From Methanofollis fontis (GTDB lineage: Archaea > Halobacteriota > Methanomicrobia > Methanomicrobiales > Methanofollaceae), in the NCBI RefSeq assembly GCF_004297185.1, contig NZ_PGCL01000002.1:496001-560000 (forward strand): 64,000 nucleotides of DNA, written 5' to 3'. Below the pieces are notes generated by a model. That model had not been told where the DNA came from. It was given only the letters and a program-made list of their open reading frames with translations, and did not search any database. Positions 8,954-17,343 of the stretch are shown piece after piece. The translations under genes were made by a program, and so were the position numbers. Within the stretch, counting starts at the first letter, position 1; each line of letters opens with the position of its first letter.

Positions 8954-9661
8954 ATGTTCGATGTCCCCCGTCAGAAGAGGTATGCACTTGGCTGGTACAA
9001 TGAAGGGATCACCCACCTGTCCATGCAGGAATATGAAGAAGCGCTCTCATTCTTCGACCGTGCACTTCGTGCAGTCCCTGATCACCCCGACTTTCTCATC
9101 GGAAAAGGCGAGGTGCTGCTGGCGGTGGGGAAGTATCAGGAGGCATACCCACTGTTCCTCCATGCGGCGACAATCGAACCGGATAACCTTCGGGCGCTGA
9201 TACTGCTCGGCAACGCCCTTGTCAAACTTGAGATGTTCGAACCGGCAGACGAAGCCTTTCTGGCGGCACTCACCATCAACCGGTATGACGGAGAGGCCTG
9301 GCTTGGACATGGCATCGCCAGTTTTCACCTGCACCGGACCGATGAAGCCAGAGAGGCATTTGAAAAAGCGCTGAAAATGAAGCCCGGTCAGCCCGAGCTG
9401 CTCTATTATTGCGCACGAACCGCCCGAACGGACAACGCGGCCATCGAATACCTGATCCGCGGCTGCCGCCTTGACCCGAACAATATCGATCTCCTCACCG
9501 AGATGTCGGAGCGACTTATCAAACTCGGCAGATATCGGGAGGCCGCTCTTTTCTGTTCTCGGGCCGAACAGCAATCGCCCGGGAATCCCCGTATCGAAGC
9601 GATCATCAGCCGGTGCATGGAGGCGATGATGACACAGGAAGGAGAGGCGGTCACTCCCTGA
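8954..9661 (+). CDS. Tetratricopeptide repeat protein
   Basis: A 235-residue soluble protein made of about six TPR units (residues 15-220), with the usual pattern of G/A-Y/F-A-P, for example YNEGITHLSMQEYEEALSFFDRALRAVPDHP and LGHGIASFHLHRTDEAREAFEKALKMKPGQP (positions about 17-47 and 119-149). TPR proteins scaffold protein-protein contacts; the partner is not evident. I prefer ATG 8954 over TTG 8927 because the TATA box places the transcript start near 8935. Its 3' end overlaps the convergent DUF89 gene by 11 bases. Confidence 0.85.
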   Translation: MFDVPRQKRYALGWYNEGITHLSMQEYEEALSFFDRALRAVPDHPDFLIGKGEVLLAVGKYQEAYPLFLHAATIEPDNLRALILLGNALVKLEMFEPADEAFLAALTINRYDGEAWLGHGIASFHLHRTDEAREAFEKALKMKPGQPELLYYCARTARTDNAAIEYLIRGCRLDPNNIDLLTEMSERLIKLGRYREAALFCSRAEQQSPGNPRIEAIISRCMEAMMTQEGEAVTP

Positions 9662-10508
9662 GAAGGGCAACAGCCGATCCCTTCGGGACACCGGTCATCT
9701 CTGCGATTGTCTCACACTTCACCGCCATCAGATGGACGACCGGCAGAATATCATTGTAATCGGTGAGTGATTCATAGTTCGCCATCCCCTTGGCGATGAC
9801 CAGTGTGCACCGTTCGAGCGCATCGGCCAGGTCTTCGGGGATCAGGTCCAGATTCACCCCCAGTTCCCGCTCACCCCGGGTGGTCGTAGTCAGGCGATCG
9901 GCCACCGCATCAAGACCGAGGGCGAGGGCATCCGCGATCGTGGCGTCATTCAGTATCGGTGCGCCACGCACCACAAACGTCACGTCACTCCCCATAGACT
10001 TCAGATAGCGGATCAGGAGACGGTCGAACACGATCTCCCCGCAGTTATCGGCAATATAGACCACCCGCCTGCAGAGAGGGAGGACACGGTCGGTATCGTC
10101 GATCGCAAGCCCCTGCCTCCGTCCGGCAGAGAAAAACGAGAGGTAATCGCGCGTGACATGATGGGAGGCAACACCATAGTCAAAGGTGTTCCCCAGCACC
10201 GCCGCCAGAACATGATCATGAAAAGTCAGGAGCTCCGGGCCGATCGCATCCGCCGCCACCAGTGCCTCGGCGTTGTCCCGCTCCTTGAGGCGCAGGTATG
10301 GGTCATCGCATCCGATCAGGTCATAGGCACAGCGGTGAACGGCGCTCGCCAGCACCGGTGCCGGCACCCGCTGCTGCTGCCCGCCCTCAAGAACAGATTC
10401 AGCGGCCTTTCGGATCTCCATGATCCGGACCGGGTCATCCAGAATAAGACCCGCTTCATATTCCACCCGTGAGAGGAGGCACTCCCTGCACCGAGGCTGA
10501 AATTGCAT
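9651..10508 (-). CDS. DUF89 damage-control phosphatase family protein
   Basis: A 285-residue protein of the DUF89/ARMT1-like metal-dependent phosphatases, which hydrolyse damaged or overflow phosphometabolites. Seen: an N-terminal RCRECLLSR Cys pair as in the archaeal subfamily, a DNCGEIVFD metal-site motif (about 150-158), and KGMANYESL (about 240-248), which holds another conserved Asn. The start at 10508 is favoured over the GTG at 10517 because AGGTG sits 6 bases ahead on the minus strand. It lies directly downstream of tRNA-Pro on the same strand. The substrate is unknown. Confidence 0.85.
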   Translation of the reverse strand: MQFQPRCRECLLSRVEYEAGLILDDPVRIMEIRKAAESVLEGGQQQRVPAPVLASAVHRCAYDLIGCDDPYLRLKERDNAEALVAADAIGPELLTFHDHVLAAVLGNTFDYGVASHHVTRDYLSFFSAGRRQGLAIDDTDRVLPLCRRVVYIADNCGEIVFDRLLIRYLKSMGSDVTFVVRGAPILNDATIADALALGLDAVADRLTTTTRGERELGVNLDLIPEDLADALERCTLVIAKGMANYESLTDYNDILPVVHLMAVKCETIAEMTGVPKGSAVALLRE

Positions 10509-10530
10509 AAAAAACACCTTTGAAAAAGAA

Positions 10531-10605
10531 TGGGGTCACCGCGATTCGAACGCGGGTCAGAAGACCCCCAGTCTCCTAGGATGGTCCAGGCTACCCTATG
10601 ACCCC
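10531..10605 (-). tRNA. tRNA-Pro (anticodon GGG)
   Basis: On the minus strand a full cloverleaf folds: acceptor GGGGTCA/TGACCCC, D stem GGGT/ATCC, anticodon stem GGAGA/TCTTC around loop CTGGGGG (anticodon GGG), T arm CCGCG-TTCGAAT-CGCGG, discriminator A. The CCA end is not encoded. No intron. It lies just upstream of the DUF89 gene. Confidence 0.95.
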
Positions 10606-10744
10606 ATGCGACTCTATACATTTCGACGTCGCCATATATGTACCCTTCCGTCGGGAGGAGCGTTATCCGACCAAATGAGGGGACAGAAAACAGGTGCGTT
10701 CATGGGGGCGCAGAACGCCCCCGATGGAAAATGGAGAGGTGTGA

Positions 10745-10951
10745 TCAGATCCTGAGCTGCTTGAACTTCTCTACATTCTTGGTCAGCGCTTCCAGTTCAC
10801 TGTCGGTGATGCGCATCCTGCTTCCCAGAACGTCCACTTCCTTGAGGAGCTGCTGGATTCGCACATACATGATGTACATGATGAAGAGCTGCAGGACTAT
10901 AACAATTCCAAGAATTATGAGGAGAATTCCTCCCATGCCAAATGCTTCCAT
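10745..10951 (-). CDS. Small membrane-anchored coiled-coil protein
   Basis: A 68-residue protein with one membrane helix (about 8-29, ILLIILGIVIVLQLFIMYI) and a charged helical tail (about 30-68) with coiled-coil spacing. It follows the MinD gene, whose stop ends one base before this ATG, so the two are surely co-transcribed. A role as membrane partner of the MinD ATPase is inferred from position only. No family is recognised. Confidence 0.65.
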   Translation of the reverse strand: MEAFGMGGILLIILGIVIVLQLFIMYIMYVRIQQLLKEVDVLGSRMRITDSELEALTKNVEKFKQLRI

Positions 10952-11737
10952 TTACCGTTTCCCCCTGAAGAGAGTTTTGGCCAGGCGTTCGATGAAGCCT
11001 TCACGTTCTGAGGCGGCGTCTTCCTGATAGTCACACCCGGCGATCTCAGCCGCAATTTTTTTGATCGCACGCGAGGCACCCGATGTGGGGTGTTTAATCA
11101 CAACCGGTGTTTTATACGCAGCTGATTCACGAACAAAAGTGTCCTCAGGGATGGTGCCAAGGCAGGCAACACCCAGAGAACGCTCAATTTTCTGTTCGAC
11201 GAAGTCAAGATTGTCCTTTCCGGTACGGTTGATGATTGCATACTGGACGTGTCCCCCCACCAGTTCCGTCAGGATTTTTGTTTTCAGCGCATCGACGATG
11301 GAGGAAAGTTCCGGGTTCACGACCAGTATCACCTCATCGGCCACCGCGAGGGGCACCACACCGTCCCTGCTGATCCCTGCCGGCGCATCAATCAGCAGAT
11401 AATCACACCGATCGACCAGTTCGTGCATCACCTCCCGCAGGCGGTCAGGGTTTGCATCCTGGAACCCCTGCAGGGAGATGCCGCTCGGCACCACCTTCAG
11501 TCCGGCCGGACCGTCATAGATGGCCTCATCGATGGAGGCCTTTCCGGCAAGCACCTCATGGAGGGTCACCGGGGCGTTCTCCAGCCCGAGGAGGATCCCG
11601 ATATTTGCCATTCCTACATCTGCATCCAGGATAAACGTCTCCTTCCCGAGCTGCGCAAGGGCGGTGCCGAGATTAACCGTAACGGTCGTTTTCCCGGTGC
11701 CGCCTTTTCCAGATGCAATTGTATATGCTCTGATCAT
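10952..11737 (-). CDS. minD: MinD/ParA-type ATPase
   Basis: A 261-residue deviant Walker A ATPase. SGKGGTGKTTVTVNLG (about residues 9-24) contains the signature lysine of MinD/ParA; DADVGMANIG follows, and LLIDAPAGISRD is the Walker B region (about 114-125). The C-terminus GFIERLAKTLFRGKR is a plausible amphipathic membrane-targeting helix. MinD-family ATPases position complexes on the membrane; in archaea they are tied to motility arrays rather than division. A GAGGT ribosome site precedes the ATG. It sits third in an operon with a duplicated-domain protein and a roadblock-like protein. Confidence 0.9.
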   Translation of the reverse strand: MIRAYTIASGKGGTGKTTVTVNLGTALAQLGKETFILDADVGMANIGILLGLENAPVTLHEVLAGKASIDEAIYDGPAGLKVVPSGISLQGFQDANPDRLREVMHELVDRCDYLLIDAPAGISRDGVVPLAVADEVILVVNPELSSIVDALKTKILTELVGGHVQYAIINRTGKDNLDFVEQKIERSLGVACLGTIPEDTFVRESAAYKTPVVIKHPTSGASRAIKKIAAEIAGCDYQEDAASEREGFIERLAKTLFRGKR

Positions 11738-11783
11738 CTCATACCTCGCCAGTTGGTTCTCATTTCCACTCCTCTATCTGCCG

Positions 11784-12377
11784 TTACAACCACTGCTTCA
11801 GAATGGATACGACATCGTCCTCCATCCCCTGAACCCAGTTTTCAGGGATATTGTGTTTTGTTCTGATGATCCCGACCATATCGGAACCCTTATGCCGGAT
11901 GCCAAAGAGCATCACCTGAGGGTCATCGGGGAGATTCCCGCTGGCGAACACATGGCTGTAGCGCGCGGCGTCGTCGGTTGCATCTTCCTCCGATGAAGCG
12001 ACCAGGAGACCGTCATCGGTCGCAACCGTGAAGGCATCAAGGTAATACTTCTCACACAGGGCATTCATGCTCTCCAGGATGTTGGAGCGCCCCGTGATCA
12101 GTTCGATCTTCTTCGGGGGCTTATCCAGCTCCACCTGCCGTGTCCGTTCGATATGTTTGAACAGCCTGAACATATCCACCGGCGCCTGTGCAGGACCACC
12201 GATCATCGACCGCAGCTGGGCGGCCTGTTGTCGTTCCTGACCTTCTTTCCGGATTGCATCGAGCTGCTCCCTGATCCTGATCAGGTACAGCATGCATCCG
12301 GCGACACCCACACCTATCAGCGCAAGGATGACCACACCGATCTCACCGAGCGCTACGAGCATTGCTCCATCTTCCAT
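11784..12377 (-). CDS. Membrane-anchored roadblock/LC7-like protein
   Basis: A 197-residue protein: an N-terminal membrane helix (about 12-33), a charged helical linker (35-60), then a domain (about 90-197) with an alpha/beta pattern like roadblock/LC7 (NILESMNALCEKYYLDAFTVATDDGLLVAS). Roadblock proteins dimerise and regulate small GTPases or P-loop switches such as MglA. It lies between the duplicated-domain gene (15 bases upstream) and MinD (46 bases downstream). The roadblock assignment is by fold pattern and is moderate. Confidence 0.6.
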   Translation of the reverse strand: MEDGAMLVALGEIGVVILALIGVGVAGCMLYLIRIREQLDAIRKEGQERQQAAQLRSMIGGPAQAPVDMFRLFKHIERTRQVELDKPPKKIELITGRSNILESMNALCEKYYLDAFTVATDDGLLVASSEEDATDDAARYSHVFASGNLPDDPQVMLFGIRHKGSDMVGIIRTKHNIPENWVQGMEDDVVSILKQWL

Positions 12378-12392
12378 CGTCTGATCACACTC

Positions 12393-13412
12393 CTACTCTT
12401 TCTCCTCATCGACAAGATGACCAAGTTCGAGGCGGTCCAGGATTGAGATATAACCGGCCTTCAGATCTCTGGCCATCTCGAGTGCATCGATTGAATCGAG
12501 GGCGGCGAGGTGTTTTAGAGTCGGATCGATTCCTTCACTCCGAACCCCCACCCTCTCCTGTATTCTCTCAATTTCTGGCTTTGGCGCCGGTTTTGGTCGG
12601 AATGTCGCCGATCGTGTGAGGGAATGCCGCGCCATACCGGCATTCTCCCTGACCGCCGTACCGGACCGAACCGGAGGTTCGGGCACCGTCCCCCTGACCG
12701 AACCCCCCTTTATCGGACCTTCGATCAGGAACCGCTGATTGAACTCACATGCCAGGTTGATCTGTGCGGCGGTGAGCGAGTAGATGCTGACACCGAATCC
12801 ACCGGAAAGGTGTTGTGCATCCTGCAATGCATCAGAACCACACAATCCTGCTGATTCAGCAAGGATACAGATTCCGCCTGAAAAAACCAGAGAGAATGTC
12901 CCTGATTCTCCTGAAAATATGCCATAGCCCGTAAAACCTTCACTGGCAAACTCCTCAAGAACTTCCCGGACAAACACTCCTTTTTTCATTTCGCTGAAGG
13001 ATCCGCGGGGGACCTGGAGGCGGGAGACACCAACTGATCTCCCGGTCCTGCCAGAACCCTTATCTGATCGGCGCCCCGGCGTACTGCGTTCCTGCTGGAC
13101 GGCCGGAGGCGAAATCCGTGCATGCGCATTGAATTCAATCGCCAGCCCGATCTGCTGGGACGTGAGTCGATATACCCCGACTTCAACCGACGTATTTCCG
13201 ATTTTCTGGATTTCCATTAATGCTTTGTCTCCTTTGAGACCATTGCACTCTGCGAGGACGCAAGCACCTTCGGAAAAGACCAGTATCACCATATCACCCC
13301 CATATCCCGCCTGCAGGTAACCGGAAAAACCGGTTTCCGTGGACTCGGCGAGGAGGGAGGACAGAGGAGTATCTCGCCGGATAGAAGAGAAGGTACCTCT
13401 CGGAATATCCAT
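12393..13412 (-). CDS. Duplicated-domain protein, DUF2226-like
   Basis: A 339-residue protein with two copies of a roughly 97-residue domain (3-100 and 134-230). Both begin PRGTFS or PRGSFS and share F-x-GY, LVFSEGACVLAE or LVFSGGICILAE, and a Y-LT-QI-LA-EFN end. A low-complexity linker follows, then a C-terminal helix (about 297-334). It resembles archaeal DUF2226-type proteins found beside MinD and roadblock genes; the name is tentative. It is first in the leftward operon, and a TATA box (gttataatatc on the minus strand, about 13433-13443) lies about 27 bases before its ATG. Confidence 0.6.
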   Translation of the reverse strand: MDIPRGTFSSIRRDTPLSSLLAESTETGFSGYLQAGYGGDMVILVFSEGACVLAECNGLKGDKALMEIQKIGNTSVEVGVYRLTSQQIGLAIEFNAHARISPPAVQQERSTPGRRSDKGSGRTGRSVGVSRLQVPRGSFSEMKKGVFVREVLEEFASEGFTGYGIFSGESGTFSLVFSGGICILAESAGLCGSDALQDAQHLSGGFGVSIYSLTAAQINLACEFNQRFLIEGPIKGGSVRGTVPEPPVRSGTAVRENAGMARHSLTRSATFRPKPAPKPEIERIQERVGVRSEGIDPTLKHLAALDSIDALEMARDLKAGYISILDRLELGHLVDEEKE

Positions 13413-13766
13413 TAATATGGTGTAGTGATTGTAGATATTATAACTCTATGTTTATCATCGAAAAACGAATGACATATATATGATCATTCAGGAGTAGTAG
13501 AATCAACATTAAAGGATACCCATTCGGCATTATCAGGAGAACAGACCCCCCATGCCAAATACCAGAAGATACATGAGAATATAACAATGAGAGGCATCAA
13601 TAATCCAGAAATAATGGAGGTCGGACTATTTTTCCAGTAAAAACGGTCAATTTTTCAGGCCAGGATCCAGGCAGGGCAAGACCAACGCATATTGGGTATC
13701 ATGCCCCATTTGAGCAGAAAGAAAAACCAAAAAGAATTATATGAACAAGCATAAGGTACACTGGGC
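13413..13766. promoter_or_regulatory. Divergent promoter region between the two regulatory operons
   Basis: About 350 AT-rich bases. A leftward TATA box lies at about 13433-13443. A rightward one, aattatatg at about 13735-13743, has its centre close to 28 bases before the ATG at 13767, which suggests a leaderless roadblock/response-regulator mRNA. No gene is supported inside. Confidence 0.5.
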
Positions 13767-14141
13767 ATGTCAGAACATCAGGGATTAAAGGAGAGGATCA
13801 ATCGATTCATCCAGCAGATAATGGATGTCAGAGGCATTACCGCCTGCGTTCTTGCCTCACGCGACGGCATCCTGATGGGCAAGGCATTCGCACAGGGAGT
13901 ATCAGTTCCCTCGTTTGCCGCCATGAGTGCAACCATGCTCGCATCTGCAGAAGCAGCAGCCAGCATATCACATATCCAGCCCCCGGACATGATCCTGGTC
14001 AGAAGTCCCGACGCCATGCTGCTCGTGATGAGCGCAGGCGAACGCACCCTCCTGACGGCCGTCCTGGATGCGCAGACGGAGGCAGACGCCACCTATGCAG
14101 CCCTCCTCCCCATTACGGCCGAGATTGCGGAGGTGCTCTGA
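13767..14141 (+). CDS. Roadblock/LC7 domain protein (MglB-like)
   Basis: A 124-residue single-domain roadblock protein: an N-terminal helix (RINRFIQQIMDVRGITACVLASRDGILMG), then the central helix with the Ala/Ser-rich MSATMLASAEAAA, and a C-terminal strand pair with LLVMSAGERTLLTAVL. Such proteins act as homodimeric GTPase-activating or adaptor proteins for Ras-like GTPases. The response regulator follows after one base, so they are translated from one mRNA. With the divergent MinD/roadblock operon it probably forms one regulatory locus. Confidence 0.85.
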   Translation: MSEHQGLKERINRFIQQIMDVRGITACVLASRDGILMGKAFAQGVSVPSFAAMSATMLASAEAAASISHIQPPDMILVRSPDAMLLVMSAGERTLLTAVLDAQTEADATYAALLPITAEIAEVL

Positions 14142-14142
14142 G

Positions 14143-14772
14143 ATGTACACAGTCCTCGTTGTCGATGACAGCCCCTTTATCGTTGACGTATTTGTAACGA
14201 TGCTCGAACGCGGGGGCTATCAGGCGATTGCAGCCTATAGCGGCGAAGAGGGGCTGGAAGTACTCAAGACCGTCGTTCCTGATCTCATCCTGCTCGACAT
14301 TATGATGGAACCGATGGACGGTTGGGAGACACTCGAGAACATCAAAATCAACCCAAGAACACGCGACATCCCCGTCCTGATGCTGACAGCAAAACAGCTG
14401 ACACCAGACGAAGCGGAAGGTTACGGATCCTATATCGAGGACTATATTCTCAAACCGATCACCCACCGCGAACTCTATGACGCCATTGAACGGGTGCTGA
14501 AACGTCGGGAGACGATCATCAGAGATGTTGAACGGGCAAAAGAGGCAGGCCTCGATAAAAATCTGGTCGACGAATATGCACGCCTTGCCAAGGGAGTGGA
14601 CGTCAACAACAGGCTGCTCCGTATTCTTGAGACGACCTACAATATCAATGATTCCCGGGCAAGCGAGAAGATCTCGCTCGCCATACGGAATATGGAGAAC
14701 AGCATCAGGTTCCAGCAGAGTCGCCTTGCACAGATAAAAGAAGATATTGAAGGCCTTCAGAAAAGCCAGTAA
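14143..14772 (+). CDS. Response regulator with helical output domain
   Basis: A 209-residue protein. Receiver domain residues 1-120: acidic pair D8/D9, phosphoacceptor D52 (LLDIMMEPMDG), T82, and K104 (ILKPI). All needed residues are present. The C-terminal part (about 122-209) is long helices with no DNA-binding motif, likely a coiled-coil or dimerisation output. The start at 14143 follows the roadblock stop by one base. No histidine kinase is adjacent. It may link phosphorylation to the roadblock/MinD system; that is an inference from position. Confidence 0.88.
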   Translation: MYTVLVVDDSPFIVDVFVTMLERGGYQAIAAYSGEEGLEVLKTVVPDLILLDIMMEPMDGWETLENIKINPRTRDIPVLMLTAKQLTPDEAEGYGSYIEDYILKPITHRELYDAIERVLKRRETIIRDVERAKEAGLDKNLVDEYARLAKGVDVNNRLLRILETTYNINDSRASEKISLAIRNMENSIRFQQSRLAQIKEDIEGLQKSQ

Positions 14773-14800
14773 AACGGCACTCAAGGCCGCCTTCGATCCT

Positions 14801-15226
14801 TCACCTCTCTTTTCCTACAAGATACACGGCAGCAGTAAGCACGGCAATCACGGCCACGGTCCCCATCACATCGATGATGTCAGTGGGTTCGAGCCCATAG
14901 ATGAGCACCTTCCTGACCATCGCCGTCATTCCCGCAATCAGTATCGGACGCACCTGAAGACGGCTTGTCCTGAAATAGGCGATCACCGTCTCAAGAATCT
15001 CGATAATGATGATCGTGACGAGCAGGGCATGAAGAACCTGAAGAACATTGTCTGTCAGGGTTCGGCCCACCAGGACATCCAGAAACTGGAGCAGAACATC
15101 ATATAATGAGACAACGGCGAGCAGGACGAGCACGACTGCAATGCACAGATAAATTATATTGTTGACGCGGACGATGGCGTCGATCGCCCAGCGCATCTGG
15201 GGAATATTGTCGTCAGGCCCATCCAT
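14801..15226 (-). CDS. PsiE-like membrane protein
   Basis: A 141-residue protein with four membrane segments (about 20-42, 62-80, 88-108, 118-137) and a loop YFRTSRLQVRPILIAGMTAMVRKVLIY that matches the phosphate-starvation-inducible PsiE family. The function in archaea is unknown. A TATA-like box (agatttaac on the minus strand, near 15250-15258) lies about 30 bases before the ATG. Confidence 0.75.
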   Translation of the reverse strand: MDGPDDNIPQMRWAIDAIVRVNNIIYLCIAVVLVLLAVVSLYDVLLQFLDVLVGRTLTDNVLQVLHALLVTIIIIEILETVIAYFRTSRLQVRPILIAGMTAMVRKVLIYGLEPTDIIDVMGTVAVIAVLTAAVYLVGKER

Positions 15227-15318
15227 TATCGATTAATCAGAAGCGGAGCAGTTAAATCTTATCATGACCCATAGGAGAGTATCCCAGGCGATTCCGGAGG
15301 ACCGAATGGTCCCGATAA

Positions 15319-15328
15319 CTTTATATCC
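15319..15328 (+). promoter_or_regulatory. TATA box for tRNA-Lys
   Basis: ctttatatcc lies about 40 bases before the mature tRNA 5' end, placing the transcript start a few bases upstream of the tRNA. Confidence 0.6.
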
Positions 15329-15362
15329 CCAAACGACATTGTAATAGTGCTGTCTGGACGAT

Positions 15363-15436
15363 GGGCCCATAGCTCAGTTAGGTAGAGCGCCTGGCTTTTA
15401 ACCAGGTGGTCGGGGGTTCAAATCCCTCTAGGCCCG
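15363..15436 (+). tRNA. tRNA-Lys (anticodon UUU)
   Basis: Cloverleaf: acceptor GGGCCCA/TAGGCCC, D stem GCTC/GAGC, anticodon stem CCTGG/CCAGG with loop CTTTTAA (anticodon TTT), T arm GGGGG-TTCAAAT-CCCTC, discriminator G. No CCA encoded and no intron. The acceptor stem has a C6-A67 mismatch where a Watson-Crick pair is expected. It precedes the RNA polymerase operon by 75 bases. Confidence 0.95.
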
Positions 15437-15511
15437 CTGCCATGGCACAGTCTGTGGTTTTTATGTGGTGATACATCTGAATTTGACTCTTTCTCGTCTG
15501 GGGGACTAAGG

Positions 15512-15763
15512 ATGAGCACCAGATTTAATGTTCTGGAACATGTAATGGTGCCGGATCATCAGAACATGAGCGAAGAGGAGATCGCCGAACTCCTCAAACG
15601 CTTTGCGATTACACTCGACCAGCTACCCCGCATCTACAGCGACGATCCCTCCACCAAGGCGATCGGTGCAACGATCGGGGATGTCATCAGGATTACACGG
15701 AAAAGTCAGACGGCAGGGGTTGCCGAGTCCTATCGGTATGTCGTCAAGAGACCGAAAAAATAA
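15512..15763 (+). CDS. rpoH: DNA-directed RNA polymerase subunit H
   Basis: An 83-residue archaeal subunit H (homologue of the C-terminal domain of eukaryotic Rpb5), which helps the enzyme grip downstream DNA. Typical features are [25 protein letters not shown] and the end [37 protein letters not shown] stretch gives the ribosome site. First gene of the classic operon rpoH-rpoB''-rpoB'-rpoA'-rpoA''-rpl30e-nusA, 8 bases before rpoB''. Confidence 0.97.
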   Translation: MSTRFNVLEHVMVPDHQNMSEEEIAELLKRFAITLDQLPRIYSDDPSTKAIGATIGDVIRITRKSQTAGVAESYRYVVKRPKK

Positions 15764-15771
15764 CGGGGCGG

Positions 15772-17343
15772 ATGAATCTGTTGGACAGAAGTATATTATC
15801 GAGGGCGTACTTCTCAGGGGAACACGTCGCCCGCCACCAGCTCGACTCATATAACTATTTTCTTCAGCACAACCTGCAGAAGGTCGTGGATGAACAGCGT
15901 ATCATCGAGACCGACATCGAACACAGGGGTAGAAACAGCGAACCGGTATGGGTGGAACTTGGCACGATCAGGATCCTGAAACCGATGGTGAGGGAGGCCG
16001 ACGGATCGCAGAGTCTTCTGCATCCGGCCGAAGCGCGCCTGCGCAACCTCACCTATGCAGCACCGATCGAACTTGACATGACCCTGGTGCAGGGCGACGT
16101 GCGCGGGGAACCGTTCACGACGACCGTGGGGCAACTTCCCATCATGGTCGGATCGGTCGCCTGCAACCTCTATGGCCTCTCGGACGACGAGCGGGTCGAA
16201 CAGGGGGAGGATCCGCTGGACCCGGGCGGCTATTTTATCGTAAACGGATCCGAGCGGGTGCTGATGACACTCGAGGACCTGGCGTCGAACAAGATCATGA
16301 CCGAGTTCACCGAGCGCTACAATGAGCGGATCTATGTGGCGAAGGTCTTCTCCCAGTTCAGAGGCTATCGTGCCCTGGTGGTTGTTGAGAAGAACAAGAA
16401 GAACCTTCTCGAGGTGTCATTCCCCTCGGTTGCAGGCCATCTGCGTTTTGTTGACCTGATGAGGGCACTCGGCCTCGGGAGCGACCGCGAGATCGTCGAG
16501 GCAGTCTCGACCGACGAGGAGATCCTCACTTATATGATGCAGAACCTCGAGGAGTCGGAGTGCGACTCGGTGGAGAGCGGCATCATGTATGTCGGCAAAA
16601 AACTCGCCCCGAACCAGACCCGCGAGTACCAGCGGCGCAGGGCGGAGTTTGTGCTCGACTCATATCTCCTGCCTCACCTCAACTACCTGATGCCCGAGAA
16701 GCTCAAGGAAGATGACCCGAACTATGAGGAGATTGTCACCGGCGTTCGCCTTGCAAAGGCCCATTTCCTGGGCAGAATGGCCGAGGCATGTTTCGACCTC
16801 GTGCTCGGGCGCCGCAAGATCGACGACAAGGACCATTACTCAAATAAACGGCTGAAGCTGGCCGGAGACCTGATGGAGGACCTCTTCAGGATCTCCCTGA
16901 ACCGCCTCACCCGCGACATCAAATACCAGCTCGAACGGGCAAGCATGCGGCACCGCGATCTCTCCATTTCGACCGCGGTCAGGGCGGACGTCCTCACCGA
17001 ACGTCTCCTCCACCCCCTTGCCACTGGCAACTGGGTGGGTGGACGGACCGGTGTTTCGCAGCTGATGGACCGGACAGACCGGATGAGCGTGCTCTCCCAT
17101 CTGCGCCGCGTCATCTCGCCGCTCTCCCGGTCACAGCCCCACTTCGAGGCCCGTGACCTGCATCCGACCCAGTGGGGCAGGATCTGCCCGTCCGAGACCC
17201 CTGAAGGTCCAAACTGTGGTCTGGTGAAGAATTTTGCCCAGATGGTGGAGATCTCGAAAGGCTATGACAATACAGAGGAGGTCAAGACCATCTTCTACAA
17301 CCTCGGCGTGGAGCCGCTGACCCTCGGAGGGGACAGACCATGA
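15772..17343 (+). CDS. rpoB2: RNA polymerase subunit B'' (N-terminal half of beta)
   Basis: A 523-residue N-terminal half of the split archaeal beta subunit, containing the protrusion, lobe and fork regions. Seen: [13 protein letters not shown] (about 153-165), the fork-loop [46 protein letters not shown] near 443-488 with the conserved [12 protein letters not shown]. The split from B' is normal for methanogens. Its TGA overlaps the ATG of rpoB' by 4 bases (translational coupling). Confidence 0.97.
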   Translation: MNLLDRSILSRAYFSGEHVARHQLDSYNYFLQHNLQKVVDEQRIIETDIEHRGRNSEPVWVELGTIRILKPMVREADGSQSLLHPAEARLRNLTYAAPIELDMTLVQGDVRGEPFTTTVGQLPIMVGSVACNLYGLSDDERVEQGEDPLDPGGYFIVNGSERVLMTLEDLASNKIMTEFTERYNERIYVAKVFSQFRGYRALVVVEKNKKNLLEVSFPSVAGHLRFVDLMRALGLGSDREIVEAVSTDEEILTYMMQNLEESECDSVESGIMYVGKKLAPNQTREYQRRRAEFVLDSYLLPHLNYLMPEKLKEDDPNYEEIVTGVRLAKAHFLGRMAEACFDLVLGRRKIDDKDHYSNKRLKLAGDLMEDLFRISLNRLTRDIKYQLERASMRHRDLSISTAVRADVLTERLLHPLATGNWVGGRTGVSQLMDRTDRMSVLSHLRRVISPLSRSQPHFEARDLHPTQWGRICPSETPEGPNCGLVKNFAQMVEISKGYDNTEEVKTIFYNLGVEPLTLGGDRP

